NCBI RefSeq assembly: GCF_030272615.1
Contig: NC_081405.1
Span: forward strand, 154,149,113-154,213,112
Source: Cryptomeria japonica
Taxonomy: Eukaryota; Streptophyta; Pinopsida; Cupressales; Cupressaceae
Reading direction: 5' to 3'
DNA: 64,000 nucleotides
Shown: in pieces, positions 11,201 through 23,200 of the stretch
Numbering within the stretch: position 1 is the stretch's first letter
Layout of the letters: each line of letters opens with the position of its first letter
The notes under the pieces: generated by a model
Told to the model about the DNA's origin: nothing
The model's database searches: none
What the model saw: the letters and a program-made list of their open reading frames with translations, nothing else
Position numbers and translations under genes: made by a program

Positions 11201-14200
11201 ATAGAATTAGTGAAAATCTAACCTCCGAGTCTAATTAGGCTCCATATAACAACACAACTTAGAAATCTTGGTATTTAGATTTAGTATTCCAAATTTCCTA
11301 TAGTCTCATTTGAAATGTAATTCTTATACTGTAACAGTAATACTGTCGTACATCTTTTCAAAACTAGTTTTTCAAGTACTATATGTATATGTATAACTAT
11401 ATCAGCACCACCACCCCGCCACCCCCCCTGCCGCCGTCCCCAATTTTAGGCCCTTGGTCCCCCCGTCCTGGAAACGCGTCCCCCCATCCCCAACGCCCGT
11501 GGAACACTGTATTTTATTGTTTCTATAGGCAGCTTACATGAAATCTAGTTGTATCATAGTTACCAGATTTGCCATTTACCTGGCAAGCCTTTGTGAATCC
11601 CAGCTTGAACAGGGCTAAATGCAAGCCCACAGACTCATTTCAAGACTTGCCTAGTCTAGGCCAAAATTTTCAAAAATTCATGTTTTTTGTCACTTATTTT
11701 TATATAGTCTTTTTTTGAACTTGTGTAGTTTTTGTGCCATGTCCGAATCTGAGAAACTATGAGTTGTATTCAAGCTTCTTTTTAGATCTGGTTTGGTTTG
11801 ATGCCATTATTTAAGTTTTATGATTGACCTGTAATAGTTGTGGATGTCAGGCCAGTAAATGGACTGTGAATTTGGAAATGGAAAAGTGAAACCTAATTCT
11901 CATTCACCTAAAAATCTAATACAAAGTACATATTTATCAACATGAAATGTCAAGTTGATCTTCAAGATAACTGTTCCAACTTCTCATGTGTCTAGGTAAT
12001 AATAATATAATCTATTATTATATCATATTGTTAACTGCAAATTATAATGAATTTGAGACAAATCTAAAATACCCAATCCGCACATGGGAGCTAACAGATT
12101 TAGTTCTAAGCGAAATTGGTCATGCTTCAAATATGAGACTTGTTTGAATCTATGTTCCACCAAGTTTCTAGGACTGGGGGATGGGTTGGAAGAAAAATTG
12201 CAAAGTATGAGCATCTCTTACAACTTAAGGTTGGTTGAATTACGTAGTGCAATATTTTCTTGAGAAGGGGCTAGAAAACAAACTCTAACATGTAAAAATG
12301 CATTGAGAAATTGTTTTATTGCAATAAATCGTATGCTGAAGCATGGTGGTAACACTTGTTGATACATAATTAGTCAGAGATCCGAAACTGAAGTCCAAAC
12401 TTATTACCTTTAGAAAATTGTTGGTTTATTGACTACAATGTTTGTATTTCTAAGGGATACACTAAAATGCATTTGAGGGCAATGATGAAAAATGAGGCAT
12501 ATTTGTCACAAAGATGGGATTGAGATGTAGGCTTCCAATTAAAAGATGGGCTAAAAAATTGATGCCCCAAAAAGTATTTGTTGATGCAATTGCCATGTGA
12601 TCTTTATAGGATGCTACTTGGAAAGGGTATGCCGAGAGGTATTGTAATTCGTGAAGATGGTTTTACCAATGTTAAGCATGAGTTGGTGAACCTTGCAAAA
12701 GAGAGAAGGGCCATTCAACTGTTGATCAAAAAGCAATATAGTGATAAAATTATGTAATGTCCCCACTCTAGTCAGTATCAGTTGTTGATGGGTTAACCTA
12801 TTATTTGGACTCTTGTAGGCTAACATGTTTGGCTAGAGAGTCTTAGTAGCAGTTCCACATCTTCAGTTTGGTCTTGGGTTCAGTTCTAGGGTCTTTGCAG
12901 TCAGTGTGTGGACTTAGTTGAGGGACTTATTATTTATAGTAAGTCAATCTAGTAGTCGTGCTATCTTTAGTTAGGGCACCTAGATGCATGGGGGTTATTC
13001 AGTGTTGACTCCAGCTTCAGACGACACATCAAAAGATTGAATATTGAGGGAGATATTAATATTTTAGTGGTTAAGTTATTAAATTAATTTATATGGATAT
13101 TATAAAGTCATAAAGTGACTTTATTAAAATTAAAAGCCACTTAAATATGATAAAGTGATAATTTATTAAATCACTTAAGTGAATTTGGACGCCCAAAAAG
13201 CAAATTAAACTATGTAGATTAAATTAAATACATTTAAATGACTTTGGGTGTACTTTCTTGGAAAACGTGCCATTTGGAGTTATTATTAAGTTATATTATT
13301 AACTTTATTAAAAAGTGGGCCACTTAAATAATATTAAGTGAATATCAAAAGGCTACGCCCAAGTGGGGAATTAATTCAAATGTTGCATAAAGTATATTAT
13401 TTAACTCCCTTCAAGAGGAAATCACACTTTTTGGAGAATTATGCCTTTTTGGGTTTATAAAGGCAAAGCAAGCAATTGAACCTCTATTATTGATTATTTG
13501 ACATTGCTTGTTATTTTGCTCTGTGGAATTCTTTGACAAGGGTTTCAGAGGTTTGGCCATTGGAGAACGAAAATTCTTCATGGATCTGTGATTGTGAGGC
13601 TGTGGAAGATCAGCTAAATTATTGCAATTGTGAAGGCTTCATTCAGGAGTCTTATTGTGCTTCAACAAAGATTCTTTTATCCAGATATTGCAGATTAATC
13701 AATAAGGAAAGGGCAAATCAGGTTAGACGCCCCTTTTAGCAGCATACTTCATTTCAATAAGCAGCCGTACAATTTCCAGTTGCTGGCCATACAATTTAGG
13801 CTTGGCACGTGGGGTTCAGGAAAGGGACGTTTTGTCTTGGAGGACTGAAATGCCTGCCTTCTTGCATTTTGGTTGCACAATTTCCAATGCCTAGCACATA
13901 CAGGGTATTCCATCACTTTTCTAGCTTGAAGAAATAATTTCTTGGACTTGTACACCTATTTTGGTCAGTTTCCCAGTTCTGGTTGGCAAACTCCAGAATT
14001 CTTTATTTAAAATAAGTTGAGGACCTACGGGTATGTTTTATTTGTTAGTTTCATTTGCAGCAGTTATCTAATTCATAATATAGATTCAATTGCCCTATAT
14101 TTGGTATCTATTCAGTTTTATGAGCAATTCTTGCTTGGTGTACTTGTTATTTTTTATTCAAAATTGTTCAAAACCCTTGAAAAATCCAGAAACAAATCAG

Positions 14201-17200
14201 CTATAGTATTTCAGGAGAGTTAGAACCATCAGGGTTCTTACAAATTAGGAAGTAATGTCTAACCATCATCAACATGCATATGTTGCTAGAGAGTGGTCAA
14301 GGTCAAAAAAGCTAAGAGTGACCATAAATGGTAAGATATTGGTTAACATTACTCAAAGAGCCCCGTGATGCAGTGGAAACAAGCATAGCTACAACCTTTG
14401 AAAAAGGAAACATCTGAGATCAAAGTTTAGTAGTTAAAAATTCTATTTTAGAGACAACTTGACCCCTTGTTTTGAGATTATTCCATCATGTCCACTTTTA
14501 ATTAATTCAATTTCAAGGATAAATTGCTCAATTCAAAAAAGATGATTTAACTCTTGTAAGGCCTTTAGTTCCGACCTAGTTAATGTTGGCATGCTTGTCA
14601 TTGATGTCACCTTGATGTTACCCTGCAAGCACAGTTTGATATGAATCAGGCCATTACATTCAGAAATTTATACACCGGCATAGAAATTTGTTCAAATTTA
14701 CATTTGTGAGTTGGTATCAGTACTAAACCATTCTTTCATTCTCTGTATGCTGTGCTCAACTTCGTTGTGTTTTCTTCATATTGTGATGGAGAAACTTAAT
14801 GAATTCATGGTGACCATCTTTTATTGATAATGCTATTCGAAAAAGTTCAGTTGATCTCCGTCTGGTGTTTATCCTTATTGAGTCAATTTTGGTATTCTTA
14901 GTTACAACTGACTGTGGCAGTTATCACTTAGTTGCAACTGACTTCTTGTTTTACCAACCGTCTCATACATGTTTTTTTAACACACAACTTCATAAAACAC
15001 GATATATGCTTCTTAGGTGGAAAAGTTAATAAGAAAGTTTTGTCCAAAATGAGTTGTAACGGCTATAGTTAGTTTTCAGTTTCCTCAAACTGTTTAAAAC
15101 CAAATCATAACTACTGCCTTATCTGGATGTGTTATAAGATAGTTCGAACAGACTTGTTTGTGATGTGATGTGAACTATGTAAAAAAAAGAAGTATACATA
15201 ATTCTTGGTTCTGAGAAATTTTCTGTATACAAAGAAGACTGATGTGAAGAGGCTACAGCAAGTCTGAAGATGGTATAACACTAAGTCACAGGATACGGTG
15301 ATTTTCATGGATGAGGTTCGAATTTAATCGAATTTCAAACTTCTATAAAAAAAATCGAATTTAATCGAATTTCCTCTATAAAGCACTGCTATCCGTCTCT
15401 AAACACAACTCAGCTGGTCATGGGTATTCTTTGTATATGCTTTGTATCTATTGGGTCATGGGTGTCTGCAACTGCTGGGTCGCCCTCGGATTTTCTCCAA
15501 CAAGTGTAGCTATTCTGATAATTTATTAGAAGTATGCATATATTTAAAAATAAACAAAATTATAGAAGGCGAATTTTATCCGAATTTTTTTTTGAATTTT
15601 TCCCTTGTCGAATTTCATCCGAATTTTTTTTTGAATTTTTCCCTTGTCGAATTTCATCCGATTTTCATGGCTGTCAAATTCGAATTCGAATTCGAACCTT
15701 GTGACTTAGGTATAACATGTCAATGTCTAGATGATACATATTCTGCAGAATATTGGTGAGATTGAATCATGTTACTGTTTTTGAATTAATTCTTTTGGTT
15801 CAGAATTATTACAAATTCCTACTCATGACAGTGACAGTATTATATAGTTCAGATTGACATCTTTCTGTATGCATTAAGACAGGAGTTACTGGAAGTTGTT
15901 TTGAAACAGGGTTTCTATAGTTTGTGTGAAGACAGGGTTATTCATATTTGCTTTGAGAACAGTGGCACAGGAGCTTGGCAATCAATCATAGATTTTAATT
16001 CTTTTTCCTGAGTTTGACTTGCAGAAACTCAGGGGTTTTGATTGTTATTTTCAGAACATCATCTTGCATGTATTCAGAGAGATTCAACATTCAGTATGCA
16101 CAGAATAAATACTTGATATACAAATCAGTTTCTTCTGTGTGTTTATTACTTCAGATTGTTCAGGTCATATAAAGATCAGATTGATATATCTGAATATAAA
16201 AGTGAATTTGTATATTTTCTGAAAAGCAAAAGTTTGTTAAAAAATACTTGAGTTGGTGCTCATTGGTCTTGGGTTGATAGTGTTGGTGCACTTATAGGCA
16301 GGGGTTTGGTGACTCCTTAGGGTTGGTGCCCTTAAACATTGTAATTGAAGTATTGAATATGAGGTTGGATTAGGACAGTAGATCCTAGCAGTGTTCTCAC
16401 CGTGGTTTTCCCACATAGGGTTTCCACGTAAAATCTTGTGTCTGTGTTCTTAGTGTTGCATCTTTCTCAGATTCAGTTGTTGCATCTTTTATGTCTTTCA
16501 AGTTTTCAGATTTAAGCTTGGTAAAAGTTCAGAGTAGCCGGAAACTCCTTTGTCCCTCCCTGGGCACGTGTATCCCCATATCCGTTACCATTTCCGAGAC
16601 GGATACATATCCTATACAGCCCAGATACACGTCAAATATTGTACCCACGCATGCCCAAAAATCCTTGATTTTCAACCATGCTAGATACTATTTGATTTGA
16701 TTTTTTTTTCAAATTTGACGTAAATCTTCCAAAATTTAATTTTAAAAAACTTCATTCATGCATTTTTTTTTTTAAAGTTGGTATTAACAAAACCTACACC
16801 AAATGAGAAAGACAAATGAAATGTTTTTCTATTTCATTGACCCATTTTTTGGGTTATCTTCCACAATGCAACTCTACTATTTTTGCATATTGTAAAATGT
16901 TAAATCAACTTATCATTATTTATGTAGCAATTATGTGTCTATACTCTATATTGCTTTTGAAGTAATAAAAATCTCCTCAAGTAACTTAGAAAATTGTGTT
17001 AAATATATGTGTATTTGTTTTTTATGAATGACGTATCCAGCCGTATCCATATTTGGGGTCTTAAAAAATGGCCGTATCCGTATCCGTTTCCAATACCGTA
17101 TCCGTGTCCTAAGTCACAGGATATGGCGATTTTCATGGATGAGGTTCGAATTTAATCGAATTTCAAACTTCTATAAAAAAAATTGAATTTAATCGAATTT

Positions 17201-20200
17201 CCTCTATAAAGCACTGCTATCCGCCTCTAAACACAACTCAGCTGGTCGTGGGTATTCTTTGTATTTGCTTTGTATCTATTGGGTCATGGGTGTTTGCAAC
17301 TGTTGGGTCGCCCTCAGATTTTCTCCAACAAGGGTCGCTATTCTGATAATTTATTAGACGTATACATATATTTAAAAATAAACAAAATTATAGAAAGCAC
17401 AAATTTTATCCGATTTTTTTTTCGAATTTTTCCCTTGTCGAATTTCATGGCTGTCGAATTCGAATTCGAATTTGAACCTTGTGACTTAGTCCGTGTCCAT
17501 GCAACTTTGTAAAAGTTTAAAGTTATGAAGAAAGACTGCAGTTTTGTGTACTACTGATTCACCCCCACCCCCCCTCTCAGTAGTACTTCGGTGTTCTACA
17601 GTTATGTAACTTGTAATTTTTAAATTTTGGGCCTGAGTGCCCATTTAGGATCAGGCCAATGGTTTTGAAGAGTTATTTTAATTTGTTTTCCCTCCAAAAT
17701 GAGGTATGGGATTTTGGGCACCCATGTTTGGGATGCAGGCATGCAGCATATAAAACTTGTAACATTTCTGTTTGGGAAATCATCTTATGTCAATTTATTT
17801 GCTTGAGCAATTGTGTTCAAGTTACTTCTGCAAATAAATCCCCATAGGAGATTGCAGTTGCTGGACGAAAACCCATTGGTTACAGGTATCAAAGGATGAA
17901 ACCCCTTTGGTACATGAGGGTGATTGCATTGAGAGGTTACATTAGAGCTTCAAGGAGTAATGCAACTCGTCTAGTTTGGTTTTATGTGCGTTTTTAGGTT
18001 CAGAATGCTACTTGTGTTGGTGTTCCATGATATTGTAATGACTGTCATAACAATCCTATTTGATACGAAAATCAGTTTCATATCATTATATTAAGTTGCA
18101 AGCATTTCAGGATCATTAGGTGCAGTTTTAGTGCTGGCTAGTTGCTAGTTTGTGTTGCAATTTTGTTAAGTTGTATGTAGTTTGTGAAGTTTGATTCATG
18201 CAAGTTTTATTTCTAACCAGTTCTCCGAACATTTGGTGAAATTGATGTATTTTGTGGACGTTTTAGTTTATGTTGTAAGCAGTTGCATGTATGTTGAATA
18301 TCATAATTTGCATTAGATCTTTCTAATTTTATAAATTGGTAAGATATTTCATTGGGGACATTATAGTGGCATCAGAGCAAAGATCTTGCCAGCCTGTAGG
18401 GTAGATTTGTTTGTTGATGGTTTCAAGGGGCAGAGAAATTTAGCACCTGAAAAGAGAGCAGAAGTTGTTAGAACAAAGTCTCAGTGACAGAAAATGTCAG
18501 AAGAAGAAGGAAGGCTCAATACTGAAGATAGAGATATCCTCCAAGAAAATGTAATCAGAATGAAAGAGAAGCAAGATGCATTGACTGCTCTAATGGTGAA
18601 AATGTTAGAAACTCTAAATGAATTGAATAATGCTTAGTTAAATAGAGCAACTCAAGGTGAATAAAGCACATTAGGAAATGATATATCTAAGGGGCATTCC
18701 ATTCCAAACAAATAACTTTAAAAGTCAATGTCTCTAAGAAAGGAAAGAGTTGAAGAAGAAGCTCATGAAGATCCTTATGGTGATGATCTTGAAAAAATCT
18801 TTGAAGAATTTAACCTTAAACTTGAGGCTTTTTAGAAATGTAACATTTATCACTTATTTGGAAATCCAGGACAAGAAAGCTTCAAGAAGAAGATACTATA
18901 ATCTAAGTCAGGATACGACGATTTTCATGGATGAGGTTCGAATTTAATCGAATTTCAAACTTCTATAAAAAAAATCGAATTTAATTGAATTTCAAACTTC
19001 TATAAAAAAAACCGAATTTAATCGAATTTCCTCTATAAAGCATTGCTATCCGCCTCTAAACACAACTCAGCTGGTCATTGGTATTCTTTGTATATGCTTT
19101 GTATCTATTGGGTCATGGGTGCCTGCAACTGCTGGGTCGCCCTCAAATTTTCTCCAACAAGGGTCACTATTCTGATAATTTATTAGAAGTATACATATAT
19201 TTAAAAATAAACAAAATTATAGAAGGCGAATTTTATCCAAATTTTTTTTCGAATTTTTCCCTTGTCAAATTTCATCCGAATTTCATGGCTGTCGAATTCA
19301 AATTCGAATTCGAACCTTGTGACTTAGACTATAATGATCACCAAAATGATGTGAAGAGAGCTTTACAACACAGAATTGCAAAACTGAGTGCACCCATGAT
19401 TGATGGAAGCAATAAAATTTCAGCGAGGACTTGGCTATAAAATTTTAGGCATTCTTTACGATCAATGTCATGGCAGAAGAAGATGCTATTCAGTTGCTAC
19501 TTTACATTTGGAGGGAATTGCTTATGATTGGTGACATCATGGATTAATTACACAGGGTCATGAATGTACAAATATTTAATGAAGATGAGTACTTTAGATA
19601 GCTTGTAATGATTAAACAACATGATATAGTGGAAGCATATGTGGTTGAATTTTAGTGTGTCGTGGTTATGGTATACGATGCTTCAGAAAAAGAATCTTTT
19701 CCTTTTTGTTGAGGGTTTGGTTGAACCTCTCAAAGGACTTGTGAAGGCCTTTGCACCTATAGCATTGCAAGAAGCCATTGGGAGGGCTTTAACCTCAGTC
19801 ATTTGTATAGAAGAATACCTTTTCTCCTCATTCCAAGGCATCCGCCTCATGCAACAGAAGAGAGGATTTGAAAGGAAAGATTTTCAAGCCCCAACTCAGA
19901 AGAAGTTCATACCATTAGTTGCAACAAAGAAGATCGCTGAAGAGACAAATAATGTTCTCAAGAGAGAAATGTTTCTCTTGTGGAGAGCCATGGACTCTTG
20001 GACATAAATGCTTGGGTAAAGGACAAGTAGATTATATTGAAGTTGTGTCAGATAAACATTTAGATTTAGAGGATGAACTTGAGGTATTTAAGGATTCAGT
20101 TGAGAGTACACTTGATGCTCTTTTAGGAGATCCAAAGTATCTTCCATTTAGAGTTCGTGGAGTGTTAGCAAGACATAGGATGGCCGTCCTTATTGATGGT

Positions 20201-23200
20201 GAGGCTACCTACAACTTCAGTGATGAAGGTTTGGTGATGTAGAGAGGATTGAAGACAAAAGAATTTGAATATTTCAATGTCACTGTAGCTGATAGATTCA
20301 CGTACCAAAGTAATCAAGCAGCTCAATATAACTTTGGAAGACCATAAGGCATGTGATAAATTTTATGTGGTTGGTTTAGGAGATACTGATATGATTTTGG
20401 TTGTACATTGGTTGCATTCTCTAGGGGAATATACACAAAATTACCAGACAATGGAGCTTAAATTAACAACAAATGGGAAGAATATTGTACTTAGAGGAAT
20501 CTCAAATGTAGATCTATGGATGGTGACAACAAAAAAGATGGAGAGAATTTTCCATCAAGGCAAAGTAGCATGGGCAACAAGTTGCTTGATTCTTCCCACA
20601 AAACATCTCCATCAAATAATAAAGGTACTAGTCACTCTGTCATTCAAAATTTCTGAGATAACCACTGTGTGGTTTTCAATGATATGCCTCTAGGACTTCC
20701 ATTGGATAGAGTATTTCAGCATGCTATAGAGTTAGAGCAAAGGGCCCAATCTATTATAATTACACCATAGCGTCATCCAAGAGGATATAATAAAGAAATT
20801 GAGAAGGGTATCGAAGAACCTCTTGAGATGGGCTTCACAAGACGTAGATAGTACATTTGCATGTTCAGTAGTTCTTGTTAATGGCACTATGCCGATGTGC
20901 ATTGATTACAGGGCCTTAAATAAGAAGACCATCAAGATTACATATCCTGTTCCAAGGATAGGTGAGCTCATAGATTAATTGCATAGAGCTGTGTATTTTT
21001 CCAAAGCTGACTTGAGACTTGGATATCATCAAATCTGTATGAGAGATAAAGATGTTGAGAAGATAGCTTTTAGGTGTCATTATGGTCACTTTGAATTTCT
21101 GGTTATGCCTTTTTGACTCTCTAATGCTACAAGCACTTTCCAATCATGCATTAACCAAGTATTTAGTAAGCAACTCAGAAAATTTTGCTAGTGTTCTTTG
21201 ATGATATCTTAATATATAGTAAAACTTGGGGGGGAGCATTCGAGACATCTAGATACAGTTTTGGATAGTTTGGAGCAACAATTTTTCTTTGCAAAGTTGT
21301 CCAATTTGAGTTTGGTTTTCAGGGATTTTGTATTTGGGTCATGTTGTGAGTGCCAGAGGTGCTGAGGTGGATCAACAAAAAATCCAAGCAATTTTAGATT
21401 GGCCAGCTCCCATCAATTTGACATAGTTGAAAGGGTTCTTGGGATTATGTTGTTATTGCAGATCAGTTGGCTGTTCCTTTAACTGGTTTGACAAAGAAAA
21501 CAGCTTTTCTATGGTCTAAAGATGCTCAAAAAACTTTTTCATTGCCATTTGTTGAGTGTGATACATTTGGAGAAGGGATTAGGGCTTTCCTAACTCATAA
21601 GGAACACTCAATTGCATTTGAGAATAGAAAATTAAATAAACTGGAAAGAGGTTACTCCATTTATGATAAAGAAATGTTGACAATTATGCATGCTACGGGA
21701 AAGTTTAGGCAATACTTGGTTTGTGGAAGATTTGTTCTGAAGATAGATCATAATAGTCTCAACTTCTTTTTGAACCAAAAAGAATTGAATGATTGCCAAC
21801 CCAAGTGGGTGAGCAAGTTGCAAGCTTATGAATTTGACATAGAATACATGAAAGATAGGAAAAATGTGGTGGCTAATGCACTTTCTAGAAGTCCTACTCT
21901 ATGCTCACTTTCCACTATTTCTGCTAATTGGAAAGTTTTCATTATTGCCAAGTTTGTTACAAACAAATTTGCTGCTGATATACTTGGCAAGTTTGTGAAA
22001 GATGACAGGGATATTGTGAGGGAAGGGCTGACCCTTTATAAAAATATATATTTTTTGGTGCTTGAATCTAAAATCAAGAAAAATATTTCTAAAGCCTTTC
22101 ATGATACTCTACTTGCAAGGCATCAAGGGTATTACAATTCATGCAGGTAGATCCGATAGAGGTTTGCATGGAAGGGGTTGAAAGAGGATGTCCATAAACA
22201 TGCTAGGGAGTGCAAGACTTATCAACCAAACAAAGGAGAACAAACTTTTTGAGCAAGCCCACTTTAAACTCTAATAATTCCTGAGCAAAAATGGGAGAAC
22301 TTATCCATGGACTTCATCCCAGGACTTCGCAAGGTACAAGGTAGAGACTGTATATATGTTGTGGTTGATAGATTGACAAAGTATGCACATTTCATTGTTA
22401 TTGCTTCAAATTTCAAAGCACCTCAAGTAGCAAATATATTCTTCAAGGAAATATTTATATTACATGGCTTGTTCAAGAACATCGTTAGTGACATGGATAG
22501 TAGATTTTTCAGTTCTTTCTGGTAAGAATTATTACAGTTGACAGGTACAAAAGTCACACCAAGTACTAGTTATCATCCACAAATTGATGGTCAAGCAAAG
22601 ATAGTGGATAAGTGGATTGAGTGGTACTTGAAGAATTATGTTTCAAATAAGAAAACTCCATGGATCAAGTGGTTGCCCTTGGGTGAATATTGCAACAATA
22701 CTTCACTTAACATGTCCATTGGTATGTCACCTTTTAGAGCTTTTTATGGTCATGATGCACTTTCTTTTGCTAATTTGTTCCTTTTGGAAAGTAGAGCACC
22801 TAAAGTAGGTGATTTGATTAATCAAAACCAAGAAATATTGAGGGCACTGAAAGATAATTTTCAGGAAGCATAAAATCAACATAAGACTTTCGTATGGTAT
22901 GACTATTAACTTGTGGGAGATCTAGATCCATCAATAATTGCTGATTACATGTTATTGCTTGTGCTACATTTATTGGTCCACAGAACTCAACCTAAGTAGC
23001 AGATGGTGCAATCACCTTCTGTTTATTGCAAGACTTAAGCAATCGAACTTGATCCCAAACAACATAGTATGGCAAAATAAGACTATTGAATGTCCACATC
23101 ATATATGCCATTAAAGATTGTATAACTCACCCAACATCCGTTGCCACACCGAGACAACATGATTCTCAAACTAGCTTGAACATATCTTAGTATTGGCTTA

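Larger units (their letters stand above)
16260..17605 (+). mobile_element. Copia-type LTR fragment carrying nested insertions
   Basis: It contains TTTCCACGTAAAATCTTGTG at 16421-16440, a signature common in plant copia LTRs. Beyond the nested element it continues to TGATTCACCCCCACCCCCCC and GTGTTCTACA near 17605, a typical LTR end. A related block lies at 41460-41900 on the minus strand. It is split at 16530 by a hAT-like element that itself holds a MITE. The left boundary is approximate. Confidence 0.5.
18367..22900 (+). mobile_element. Ty3/gypsy element 1, degraded internal region
   Basis: The order is PBS, gag, zinc knuckle, protease, reverse transcriptase, RNase H, integrase. This order with integrase last defines Ty3/gypsy. 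Every domain is broken by stops or frameshifts, and a MITE interrupts gag at 18903-19327. It is truncated after the integrase core near 22900, where antisense copia sequence begins. No convincing 3' LTR was found. It lies in the last intron of the LisH/CTLH gene, on the same strand. Confidence 0.9.

Noticed and set aside
15442-19440. Three similar ORFs containing [11 protein letters not shown] and [17 protein letters not shown]
   Set aside because: They are the same MITE DNA read in one frame in three copies; frames differ in length and end in TTCGAATTC repeats. Not a protein family.
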